This document shows, in pieces, positions 19,876 through 27,711 of a stretch of DNA of 64,000 nucleotides. Both the position numbers and the translations under genes were made by a program. The DNA lies in assembly GCF_001722335.1 (NCBI RefSeq), contig NZ_MIHA01000011.1, positions 45,041 through 109,040 on the forward strand, given 5' to 3'. The notes beneath the pieces were generated by a model. It was not told the origin of the DNA, did no database searches, and saw nothing but the letters and a program-made list of their open reading frames with translations. The DNA comes from Mycolicibacterium flavescens. GTDB taxonomy: Bacteria > Actinomycetota > Actinomycetes > Mycobacteriales > Mycobacteriaceae. The first letter of the stretch is position 1. The number at the start of each line of letters is the position of its first letter.

Positions 19876-20340
19876 ATGACTCCCGTGGCCGGGAAACCAC
19901 CCGCGAGAACCGTCGTGCCCACAGCGCTGCGAAAAGGCTGGCTGCCGGCCGTCACCGTCATCGTATTGGCCGTCGGGTCCGTGGCGGTGTGGAAGGTGCA
20001 CGAGATGTCGGCACCAGGACCGGTGCCGTCGGTGCTGCCCGCACAGGCGCCGGAACAGTTCACGCCGAAAACCATGACGTACGAGTTGTTCGGGTCACCC
20101 GGCGACGGCGGGATGCTGACCTACATCGACCTCGACGGCAACCCGCATCGTGTCGACATCAGTGAACTTCCCTGGTCGCACACCGAGACCACGACACTGA
20201 CCGTGGTGTCCGGCAGCATCTCCGCCCAGGTCCAGGGCGGCGAGGTCGGCTGTCGGATTCTCGTGAACGACGTTGTCCGCGACGAGCGTTCGTCGACGCA
20301 CGCCAACGCCGACGTCACGTGCCGAGTCAAGTCCGCATGA
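19876..20340 (+). CDS. mmpS: MmpS-family membrane protein
   Basis: This 154-residue protein has one N-terminal transmembrane helix (about 22-42, WLPAVTVIVLAVGSVAVW) and an extracytoplasmic beta-rich MmpS domain (TYELFGSPGDGGMLTYIDLDGNP, then EVGCRILVNDVVRDER with a conserved Cys pair ending DVTCRVKSA). I chose ATG 19876, just after the operator, over an upstream in-frame ATG at 19765 that would add a non-MmpS extension. Its stop overlaps the mmpL ATG (ATGA). MmpS proteins are accessory subunits of MmpL exporters for siderophores, lipids or drugs. Confidence 0.9.
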   Translation: MTPVAGKPPARTVVPTALRKGWLPAVTVIVLAVGSVAVWKVHEMSAPGPVPSVLPAQAPEQFTPKTMTYELFGSPGDGGMLTYIDLDGNPHRVDISELPWSHTETTTLTVVSGSISAQVQGGEVGCRILVNDVVRDERSSTHANADVTCRVKSA

Positions 20341-23150
20341 GCTCGCACCGCGCAGGCAGGCCGTTCGTCGCGCGTGCCGTCCGCGTGCTGGCGGTGCCGA
20401 TCGTGGTGTTCTGGGCCCTGCTCGCGGTCGCGACCAACACCTTCATCCCGCAGGTCGAGCGTGTCGCCGACGAACTCGCCGGCCCGATGATCCCGACTTA
20501 CGCCCCATCCCAGGTCGCACTGCTGCATATCGGGGAAAAGTTCCAGGAGTCCGATTCGACCAATCTGACCATGCTGGTCCTCGAGGCCGACCGTCCACTC
20601 GACGAGGGCGACCACCGGTATTACGACGATCTGATCCGCCGATTGCAGGCCGACACCGAGCATGTGCAGTACGTGATGAACCTGTGGGGTGAGCCCATCA
20701 CGGCTGCCGGCGCCCAAAGTGTCGACGGCAAAGCCTCATTCGTGCTCCTGCGTCTCGCGGGCAACATCGGTCAGCTCGAGGCCAACGAGTCCGTCGACGC
20801 GGCCCGCGACATTGTCGCCGCCACCGCGCCGCCTCCAGGCCTGAGCGTCTACGTCAGCGGGGCAGCGCCACTGACCTCGGACACGCTCTCGGTCGCGAAC
20901 TCCAGCCTCAACAACATCACGATCTTCACGATCATCCTCATCGTCGTGATGTTGCTGCTGGTCTACCGGTCGGTATCGTGCCTGTTGGTTCCGCTACCGG
21001 CGGTGCTCATCGAGATGCTCGTCGCCAAGGGCGTCATCGCGACCCTCGGGCACTTCGGCTTCGTCCCGCTGTCGTCATTCGCGGTGAACGTGGTGGTCGC
21101 GCTGACCTTAGGCGCCGGAACGGATTACGGCATCTTCCTGCTCGGCCGTTACCACGAGGCGCGCCAGGCCGGCGAATCCCGCGAGGACGCGTACTTCACC
21201 GCCTACCGCAGCGTGGCCCCGATCATCATCGGATCGGGGCTCACCATCGCGGGCGCCTGCTTCTGTCTGAGCTTTGCGCGTCTGGACTACTTCCACACCA
21301 TGGGCCCGGCCGTGGCCATCAGCATGCTGTTCACCATCGCGGCGGCGTTGACGCTTGCCCCCGCCCTGCTCACCCTGGGCAGCCTGCTGGCACTGTTCGA
21401 CCCGACCCGCCCGAATAGTGGACGGCTGTATCGGCGCATCGCCACGAGCGTGGTGCGCTGGCCGAAACCCGTCTTCGTCGCGAGCACGGCGATCGTCATG
21501 GCGGGTGCAGTGTTCGTCCCGACGTACCGGGTCAACTACGACGACCGCGCATACCAACCCGACGATGCGTCTGCCAATCTCGGTTTCCAGGCCGCCGACC
21601 GGCATTTCAGCCAGAGCAAGCTGTTCTCCGAGATGCTGATGATCGAATCCGACCACGACATGCGCAACTCGGCGGACTTCATCTCGCTGGACCGCGCGGC
21701 CAAGGCCCTGATCGAGTTGCCCGGCGTCGCCATGGTGCAGGGCATCACCAGACCGCTGGGCCGGCCCCTGGAGCACGCGACCATTCCCTATCTGTTCACC
21801 ACCCTGGGCAGCAACAGCGGCCAGCAGTTGCCGTTCTCCGAGCAGCAGAACGAGAACACCGACAAACAAGCCGAGATCCAGGCCCGGTCGGTCGAGGTGC
21901 TGCAGGAGGTGATCACGATCACCCAGCAGATGTCGGCCGAACTGCACGCGACCACTGTGACGATCGAGAACCTCAAGCAGGTGACGGACGACGTGAACGA
22001 GGGGATCTCCAACCTCGATGATTTCCTTCGTCCGCTCAAGAACTACTTCTACTGGGAGCCGCACTGTTTCAACATTCCAGTGTGCTTCGCCATGCGTTCG
22101 TTGTTCGACTCACTCGACGGCATCGACAGACTCGATGAGCAGATCGGCAATGCCGTCGTCTCGTTCGAAGCCATCGATCGCCTGCTGCCACAGATGATTT
22201 CGCAGTTGGAGCGGATGATCGCCGACAGCCAGGCCCTGCTGGGCGTCATCACCAACAACTACGGTCCCGCGCATCTGCAATCCACCCAGACCGATCAGAC
22301 CTACTACGACCAGATCAATGTCGGCAACGACTTCGACGCGGCGCGCAGCGACGACTTCTTCTACATTCCGCACGAGGCGTTCGACAACGACGATGTCAAG
22401 ACGGGAATGACGCTGCTGATGTCACCGGACGGCAAGGCCGCCCGCTTCATCATCACCCACGAGGGCAACGCCATGGCTCCGGAAGGCATCGAGCACGTCG
22501 AGCAGTTCCCCGACGCGATCAAGAAGGCGCTCAAGGAGACCTCGCTGGCCGGCGCCAAGATCTACATCGGCGGCGCGGCGTCGAACAACCTGGACATCAA
22601 GACCTATGCCGCATCGGATTTGCTCATCGTGGCGATCGCGGCGTTCGTGTTGATCTTCCTGATCATGTTGTATCTGACCCGAAGCCTGGTGGCTGCCTTG
22701 GTCATCCCCGGTACCGTCGCGTTCTCCTTCGCCGGCGCGTTCGGCCTGTCAGTGTTGTTGTGGCAGCACCTGATCGGGCTGCCGTTGCACTGGTTGATAT
22801 TGCCGTTGAGCTTCATCATCCTCGTCGCCGTCGGGTCCGACTACAACCTGCTGTTGATCTCCCGCGTGAAGGAGGAGACCGGAGCCGGGCTCAACACCGG
22901 CCTGATCCGCGCGTTGGGAAGTACGGGCGCCGTGGTGACCTCGGCCGGTCTGGTGTTCGCATTCACCATGCTGTCGATGCTCGTGAGCGATCTGCGCACG
23001 ATCGGCCAGTTGGGCACGACGGTGTGTATCGGCCTGCTCCTCGACACCATGGTCGTCCGTTCGCTGGTGGTGCCGTGTCTGCTGCGCCTGCTCGGCTCCT
23101 GGTTCTGGTGGCCCACCTTCATCCCGCAGCGCCCGCGCAGGCGGGCATGA
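20337..23150 (+). CDS. mmpL: MmpL-family RND transporter
   Basis: This 937-residue RND exporter is of the mycobacterial membrane protein large family. It has two halves, each with an N-terminal helix, a periplasmic porter region and a helix bundle. The Asp-Tyr proton-relay pairs are visible as GAGTDYGIFLLGRY in the first half and GSDYNLLLISR in the second. Start ATG 20337 overlaps the mmpS stop. Members export lipids, glycopeptidolipid precursors or siderophores, and some cause drug efflux. The MarR-controlled mmpS partner suggests an inducible efflux or export system; the substrate is not deducible. Confidence 0.95.
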   Translation: MSSHRAGRPFVARAVRVLAVPIVVFWALLAVATNTFIPQVERVADELAGPMIPTYAPSQVALLHIGEKFQESDSTNLTMLVLEADRPLDEGDHRYYDDLIRRLQADTEHVQYVMNLWGEPITAAGAQSVDGKASFVLLRLAGNIGQLEANESVDAARDIVAATAPPPGLSVYVSGAAPLTSDTLSVANSSLNNITIFTIILIVVMLLLVYRSVSCLLVPLPAVLIEMLVAKGVIATLGHFGFVPLSSFAVNVVVALTLGAGTDYGIFLLGRYHEARQAGESREDAYFTAYRSVAPIIIGSGLTIAGACFCLSFARLDYFHTMGPAVAISMLFTIAAALTLAPALLTLGSLLALFDPTRPNSGRLYRRIATSVVRWPKPVFVASTAIVMAGAVFVPTYRVNYDDRAYQPDDASANLGFQAADRHFSQSKLFSEMLMIESDHDMRNSADFISLDRAAKALIELPGVAMVQGITRPLGRPLEHATIPYLFTTLGSNSGQQLPFSEQQNENTDKQAEIQARSVEVLQEVITITQQMSAELHATTVTIENLKQVTDDVNEGISNLDDFLRPLKNYFYWEPHCFNIPVCFAMRSLFDSLDGIDRLDEQIGNAVVSFEAIDRLLPQMISQLERMIADSQALLGVITNNYGPAHLQSTQTDQTYYDQINVGNDFDAARSDDFFYIPHEAFDNDDVKTGMTLLMSPDGKAARFIITHEGNAMAPEGIEHVEQFPDAIKKALKETSLAGAKIYIGGAASNNLDIKTYAASDLLIVAIAAFVLIFLIMLYLTRSLVAALVIPGTVAFSFAGAFGLSVLLWQHLIGLPLHWLILPLSFIILVAVGSDYNLLLISRVKEETGAGLNTGLIRALGSTGAVVTSAGLVFAFTMLSMLVSDLRTIGQLGTTVCIGLLLDTMVVRSLVVPCLLRLLGSWFWWPTFIPQRPRRRA

Positions 23151-23166
23151 CATGGCAGGGGATCAC

Positions 23167-23652
23167 ATGACACCGCTGTACGGCATCCTCGCGATCGTCT
23201 CGTTCTCCCTGATCTGGGTGGCCGCCGCCGCGGCGTTCGCCTTCACCACTCGGGTCCGGCGGCGCGCACACGTCACCGCGACGCTCGGGATCGGTGTCGC
23301 GACCGCCGCGGTGCGGAGGGTGGGCAAGCGCGCACCGATGACCGCCGACGAGCTCCATCTGGCCCGTCAGGTTCTCAACGACCGCGGCAGTCTTCTGGCA
23401 CTCGCGATTCCGGCCACGCTGTTCTTCCTCGGCTGCTTCTATGTGTTCGGCAGTCTCGAGGAACTGCACGGGCGGACGCCGTCCGAACGCACGTTCCTCG
23501 GCGTGTTCCCGATGATCACCGCGACCAACATGGGCCTGCAGGTCCTGCGCAGCGCGCGGCTCAAGCGGCGGGCCCGCGGCATGGAACCCACGGACCCGCC
23601 GGACGACCTAGCCGATGGTGGCGCAACCGGCGTCAGCTCGGCTCGGCAGTAG
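23167..23652 (+). CDS. small membrane protein at end of mmpS-mmpL operon
   Basis: This 161-residue protein has two or three hydrophobic segments (about 4-27 and 75-97, the latter ALAIPATLFFLGCFYVFG) and basic loops (TRVRRRAHV, RLKRRARG). I prefer ATG 23167 because AGGGG precedes it by 6 bases; ATG 23152, two bases after the mmpL stop, adds five residues. I do not recognise a family. Tight linkage suggests it serves the MmpS-MmpL exporter. Its 3' end overlaps the convergent CMD gene by 20 bp. Confidence 0.75.
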   Translation: MTPLYGILAIVSFSLIWVAAAAAFAFTTRVRRRAHVTATLGIGVATAAVRRVGKRAPMTADELHLARQVLNDRGSLLALAIPATLFFLGCFYVFGSLEELHGRTPSERTFLGVFPMITATNMGLQVLRSARLKRRARGMEPTDPPDDLADGGATGVSSARQ

Positions 23653-24229
23653 CCCACGGAACCCGGCACGCGTCACCGGAACTGAAGCCCTGCTCGGTGA
23701 TTCCCAGCGCCGAATACATCCGCGCGCGCATGTTCTCGATACCGATCTGGTAGCTCAGCTCGATGACACCGTCGTCGCCGAAACGGCGCTTGAGGTCGTC
23801 GACCTGTTCGTCGGTGATGTTGTGCGGATCGGTGGTCATCGCGTCGGCGAACCTGATCGCGGCGCGCTCGTCGTCGGAGAACAACGGTGAGCTCGCGTAG
23901 TCGTCGATGTGCTTGAGCCGGTCGACGTCGAGGCCGTCGAGGCGCTGCAGCATCGAACCGAAGTCCACGCACCAGGAGCAACCGACCGTGCGCGCGGTCC
24001 AGAACACCGCGATCTCGAGGACATTCTTGGGCAGCTTCTTCGACGCCGACTGCAGCATGCCCTCGTGCACGACGTTGGCGAGCATCAGCCGCGGATGGTG
24101 TGCGGCCACCGCGAAGGGTTCGGGCACCTCGCCGAACCGGCGCCGGGCGACGCGGTAGAGCACCTTGGTCAGCAGCGAGGCGCGCTGCGGGGGCAGGGGA
24201 TCGATGCGGGTCTTCTGGGTAGCGGTCAT
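23633..24229 (-). CDS. carboxymuconolactone decarboxylase family protein (AhpD-like), predicted SigJ target
   Basis: This 198-residue all-helical CMD/AhpD-type protein has the redox motif Cys84-x-x-Cys87 in TVGCSWCVDFGSML. Members with this CxxC are thiol-dependent peroxidases or redox adaptors. ECF41 sigma factors characteristically drive neighbouring CMD, oxidoreductase or epimerase genes, and a perfect TGTCACA-N16-CGTC promoter ends 8 bases before this ATG. I therefore chose ATG 24229 rather than the longer frame upstream. It probably serves an oxidative-stress role with SigJ. Confidence 0.88.
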   Translation of the reverse strand: MTATQKTRIDPLPPQRASLLTKVLYRVARRRFGEVPEPFAVAAHHPRLMLANVVHEGMLQSASKKLPKNVLEIAVFWTARTVGCSWCVDFGSMLQRLDGLDVDRLKHIDDYASSPLFSDDERAAIRFADAMTTDPHNITDEQVDDLKRRFGDDGVIELSYQIGIENMRARMYSALGITEQGFSSGDACRVPWATAEPS

Positions 24230-24237
24230 ACCTGTCA

Positions 24238-24264
24238 GACGAGACAGCCTCGCGATGTGTGACA
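24238..24264 (-). promoter_or_regulatory. perfect ECF41 (SigJ) promoter for the CMD gene
   Basis: Minus strand: TGTCACA at 24264-24258, exactly 16 bases, then CGTC at 24241-24238, and ATG at 24229. This equals the published ECF41 consensus as I know it, with no mismatch and the right spacing. Transcription would begin at or just before the ATG. Confidence 0.8.
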
Positions 24265-24734
24265 GCGCTCGGACTGAGGACGCGGGGACATCCGCAGACT
24301 CCTCGAACCAATGTTTGCCACGCCGCGGAGAAAATTTGCGTATTTGCATTCGCAAGCACATTATTAACGCTATCGTCAGTGTCTGACTGAGGGGTGGGAG
24401 GCAGTGTGTCGGCAGCGGGGGTTTTTATCGATCACAACTCGAATTCGTTGGATGAACGCGCGATTGATGCGGGATGCAACCGTGAGAACGGGTCCGGCCA
24501 ACGATTCACGCACGGTGCCGTCAGGCGCCCCGGGCGCCGAACAGGGACCATCTTCCCGCCGCCGCCGCGCGCAACGGCTGCACGCCCTGATGTAGCCGAC
24601 GAGTTTGCGGTGTGCGGCGTGACGTCCGATCGGGGGGACCCGCCCTGTGGGCCGGATCGGAGGCGGATGTAGCCAGAGCCTCGCGACCGACACATCGCCA
24701 TTGATCCATCAGCTACCAGAAAGACAAGGAAGAA
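24265..24734. other. noncoding gap between CMD gene and secreted acidic protein gene
   Basis: About 470 bases without a convincing gene. It holds the inverted repeat TTGCGTATTTGCATTCGCAA (24336-24355) in an unusually AT-rich patch. A GAAAGAC-type purine stretch ends just before ATG 24735 (ribosome-binding site AGGAAG at 24728-24733). A 92-codon frame at 24394-24672 lacks mycobacterial codon bias. Confidence 0.5.
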
Positions 24735-25943
24735 ATGCACGTACTTTCACGACCGAAGCTCGCCACCGGGATCGCGCTGGCCGGCGCCGCCGCGATCGCC
24801 ATGTCCCCGGTGACGGTTTCGCAGCCCGACATCGCCGAACGGGTCACCGCCGCCGCCCCGGCGGTCCAGCTCACCGCGATCGACAACCCGTTCCCGCTGT
24901 GGGAGGCGATCACCCAGCAGGCACTCGGGAGCCTGCAGGCGCTCGTCGAGGACTACCTGTCCAACCCGGCGCCGATTCTCACCCAGATCGCGAACAACCA
25001 GACCCGCAGCATCTCCGAGTTGGCGGGGCTGGGCACGACGTATGTGGCCTCGCTCGGCACCGCGGCCTGGAACCTGCCCGCCGACGCCCTCGAGCTGCTC
25101 GCGGATCTGCAGGCCGGCAACGTCAACGCGGCCCTGGACAAGCTGGTCGCCACGGTGCGGTACCCGGCCGAGCTGACGGCGTGGCTGGCCCGCGAGGCCT
25201 TCCCGATCCTGGTGCGCCCGATCGACCGCGCGATCGGGCTGTTCGCGGCGCTGCCCGCGGTGATCAGCCCGATGGTGGATGCGATCATGACCGCAGCCAG
25301 CACCTACATCATGTCGGTCGCCGGCACCGTCGACGACGTCTGGCAGGGCATGAAGGCGCTCGACTTCGACCGCACGGTCAACGCGCTGCTGACCGGTCTG
25401 GCCGTGATCCCCGCGACCGCGCTGGGTCTGGCGGCCGCCCCGCTGCAGGGGTGGATCGGAGCCAGCCGGATGATCGCCAAGGTGCTGGCCGACATCGATC
25501 CGCCGCCGGGGCTGCCGACCGGCGCTCCGGCCGGACTGCCCGATCCCGGTGCGTCGTCGCTGATGCTCGACGTGGAGCCCGAGGACGTCGAGCCCGACGT
25601 CACCGTGCAGCGCAGCGCGCCGGACACCGACGTGCAGACCGTCTCGACCACGGTCGAATCGGAGGTCGAGTCGGACGTCGAAAAGGTCGATGCAGCAGTC
25701 GATTCCGAGGGCGACGACGAGGAGCCCGCCGAGCGCGAGAAGGTGCGCACCGGGCTGGCGTTCAAGCCGGGCAGCGCGAGTCCGGTGAACGACGGTGAAG
25801 CCGTCGACTCCGACGACGACGCCGCGGTCGATGACACCACGACCGTCGACACGGTGGCCGACGACACTGCGGCTGACGACACTGCGGGCGGCGACGAGTC
25901 GGGCGGCGACGCTGCGGGTGGTGACGAGTCGGGCGACGACTGA
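24735..25943 (+). CDS. secreted mycobacterial protein with acidic C-terminal tail, function unknown
   Basis: This 402-residue protein has a signal-peptide-like N-terminus (about 1-40, LATGIALAGAAAIAMSPV). A helical, alanine/leucine-rich domain (about 45-245) contains regularly spaced amphipathic segments of the kind seen in PE/PPE-associated mycobacterial exported proteins. From about 270 to the end it is strongly acidic with D/E/T/S/G repeats (VADDTAADDTAGGDESGGDAAGGDESGDD region). AGGAAG precedes ATG. The TGA is the first triplet of the long hairpin at 25941-26012. I do not recognise the family; the tail may be disordered and surface exposed. Confidence 0.7.
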   Translation: MHVLSRPKLATGIALAGAAAIAMSPVTVSQPDIAERVTAAAPAVQLTAIDNPFPLWEAITQQALGSLQALVEDYLSNPAPILTQIANNQTRSISELAGLGTTYVASLGTAAWNLPADALELLADLQAGNVNAALDKLVATVRYPAELTAWLAREAFPILVRPIDRAIGLFAALPAVISPMVDAIMTAASTYIMSVAGTVDDVWQGMKALDFDRTVNALLTGLAVIPATALGLAAAPLQGWIGASRMIAKVLADIDPPPGLPTGAPAGLPDPGASSLMLDVEPEDVEPDVTVQRSAPDTDVQTVSTTVESEVESDVEKVDAAVDSEGDDEEPAEREKVRTGLAFKPGSASPVNDGEAVDSDDDAAVDDTTTVDTVADDTAADDTAGGDESGGDAAGGDESGDD

Positions 25944-26012
25944 CACCACGCGATTTCGGCGTAGTTGGTGGTGCTCAGCGCCGCCAACTACGCCGAAATC
26001 TGTGGGGTGTCA
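25941..26012. terminator. long two-part hairpin after the secreted acidic protein gene
   Basis: An outer stem TGACACC/GGTGTCA (25941-25947 with 26006-26012) encloses a perfect 17-bp inner stem GATTTCGGCGTAGTTGG (25952-25968 with 25984-26000). There is no U-run. Its first triplet is the stop codon of the preceding gene. Confidence 0.7.
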
Positions 26013-26138
26013 GCGCTGGTGGCCAAGGTGTGGATGAATCCGCCGTTGTGGATAAGTGGGCACGCTTGCGGGCCTCGGCGGCAGTGGCTGTCGGTGTGGC
26101 CGCCGACGATCGTTCCATTCCTGACGGAAGGGACTGAC

Positions 26139-27050
26139 ATGGGCAACCGCGCCAATCTGGTGATACTCGAGGACGGCCAATGGAGCCTGTACTACTCGCA
26201 CTGGGTGGGCTGCCGCACGCTCGATGCCCTCGTCTGCGGTCCGGTGCCCGCGCTGCGGTTCCTCAGGAGCTTCCGCGAATGTGGCCCCATGGAATGGACT
26301 AGTCCGATCTGGGCCGACGGGGGCGTCGTCCTTGACCTCGACAGACGCCGGATGTTGTTTTTCGGCGAGGAACTCATGTGCGAGATGTTCATCCGCCGAG
26401 CGATCCTCGACGTGCTGGCATTGACGTGGCCCGACTTCGCGGTCGGGTGGGCCTACGGCGGCACGGAGGAATTGGCAGCCTACGTGGGAGCTCAGCGGCC
26501 ATGGAAACGAGGTCGTACCCCGCCCGAGCTGAAGTTGGCGCAGAAGCCGAGATCGCTCTGCCACCTCGTCTCGGTTGCGGGCGCGGACGGCGAGGTGCGT
26601 TTCTGGCCGTTGTGGTGGGGATCCAGCGCGGCATGGCATGGACCCGAGCTGGTCGACAGGCTGCCTGGCCAGGGGATCCGGAGGCTGAAGCTCGGGATGA
26701 TTCCCGAAAGCGGAGTGCACGTGGACGTCCCGACGCGGCGTATCGGAGCGTGGGTGACTTCTGAGGTCGGGCTGCTGTTCGAAATGTTGCCAGAGCTATG
26801 GCCTGGCTGGCAGGTGCAGCGCTGGGATGACCGATACGAGGAGCAGCTCACCCGGTGCCACGGATCGCTGTCATTGCCGGAACTGGACCTGGCCGGGGGA
26901 ATTGATGTGGCGCAAAGGTGGATTGGCGACCGCTACCGGGGCGAACGGGATCTGGGGATGGTCTGGAGCCAGCGTCCCGATCCGGGTGAGTGGGCGACCT
27001 TCGAGACGGCGTGTGCCTCGCTGCGGTCGACATATACTAGGTCAGCCTGA
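26139..27050 (+). CDS. uncharacterised 303-residue protein beginning MGNRANLV
   Basis: This soluble protein of 303 residues is unusually rich in tryptophan and aromatic residues (QWSLYYSHWVGCRTLDAL, WPLWWGSSAAWHG, MLPELWPGWQVQRWDDRYEEQL). GGAAGG precedes ATG 26139. It has no signal peptide or helix anchor. I recall similar MGNRAN-type proteins scattered in actinobacteria without a known function. Codon use is slightly less GC-biased than in neighbours. It lies directly before a VapBC module whose operator overlaps its stop codon, which suggests an accessory or defence-type island. No domain can be named. Confidence 0.65.
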   Translation: MGNRANLVILEDGQWSLYYSHWVGCRTLDALVCGPVPALRFLRSFRECGPMEWTSPIWADGGVVLDLDRRRMLFFGEELMCEMFIRRAILDVLALTWPDFAVGWAYGGTEELAAYVGAQRPWKRGRTPPELKLAQKPRSLCHLVSVAGADGEVRFWPLWWGSSAAWHGPELVDRLPGQGIRRLKLGMIPESGVHVDVPTRRIGAWVTSEVGLLFEMLPELWPGWQVQRWDDRYEEQLTRCHGSLSLPELDLAGGIDVAQRWIGDRYRGERDLGMVWSQRPDPGEWATFETACASLRSTYTRSA

Positions 27051-27060
27051 CATATATATG
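27031..27060 (+). promoter_or_regulatory. vapBC promoter/operator
   Basis: TATACT (27033-27038) is a strong -10. It is followed by the palindrome GTCAGCCTGAC (27041-27051) and CATATATATG (27051-27060), with CATATA also at 27031-27036. AT-rich inverted elements over the promoter are typical autorepression sites of VapBC complexes. The region overlaps the stop codon of the preceding gene. Confidence 0.5.
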
Positions 27061-27070
27061 AGGTGGGTTG

Positions 27071-27277
27071 ATGACCAAGCGTCTGATCGAGATCGACGAT
27101 GAACTACTGGCCGCCGCCAGAGACGAACTCAACACGGCAGGTATCGCGGATACGGTGCGCTCGGCATTGCGGCTGGCGGCGGCCCGGTCGGCCCGGGTGC
27201 GGCAGGTGGAGTGGTTGATGAGCGGCGGGATGGCCGATTTGCATGACAGCGATGCACGGGCCCAGATATGGCGCTGA
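27071..27277 (+). CDS. VapB-type antitoxin
   Basis: This 68-residue protein starts MTKRLIEIDDELLAAARDEL, a ribbon-helix-helix N-terminus as in VapB family 2 antitoxins. The C-terminal part (about 45-68) would wrap the toxin. ATG 27071 with AGGTGGG upstream is preferred over the TTG one codon earlier. It overlaps vapC by 10 bp. Confidence 0.85.
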   Translation: MTKRLIEIDDELLAAARDELNTAGIADTVRSALRLAAARSARVRQVEWLMSGGMADLHDSDARAQIWR

Positions 27278-27690
27278 CGGCGCGGTATCTGGTTGATACG
27301 AGCGCGGCGGCCCGCATGCGCCACGGCACTGTGGCCGCGGTGCTTGCACCCCTCATCGAATCGGGTCTCGTGGCGACCAGCGCAGTATTGGATGCTGAGG
27401 CTTTCTACAGCGCTCGTACTCCGGACGAGTTCGCGCAATTGCGGGTTGACCGCCGTGCGGCATACGAGTACCTGCCCATCGACGACGAGGATTGGCAGGA
27501 CGCCATCGAGGCGCAGTTTCAGCTGGCGCGGACCGGTCGACACCGGTCTGTCGGCGTCGCTGACCTGTTGACCGCGGTGCTGGCGCGCACGCACGGCTTG
27601 ACCGTCCTGCACTACGACTCCGACTTCGAGACGGCGAGCAGCGTGGTGGACTTCCCGCATCGCTGGGTCGCGGCACCTGGCTCGCTGTGA
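27268..27690 (+). CDS. VapC-type PIN-domain ribonuclease toxin
   Basis: This 140-residue PIN-domain protein has the four acidic metal ligands in place: Asp10 (YLVDTSA), Glu44 (LDAEAFYS), Asp99 (VGVADLLTA) and Asp117/119 (HYDSDFE). Family toxins cut tRNA or rRNA. It overlaps the antitoxin gene by 10 bp, the usual coupling. The particular RNA target cannot be predicted. Confidence 0.9.
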   Translation: MALTARYLVDTSAAARMRHGTVAAVLAPLIESGLVATSAVLDAEAFYSARTPDEFAQLRVDRRAAYEYLPIDDEDWQDAIEAQFQLARTGRHRSVGVADLLTAVLARTHGLTVLHYDSDFETASSVVDFPHRWVAAPGSL

Positions 27691-27711
27691 AGCGAGACCG
27701 ACAGTGGGACG

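Noticed and set aside
24394..24672. 92-codon frame in the gap after the CMD gene
   Set aside because: No mycobacterial third-position bias, no ribosome-binding site and no motif.
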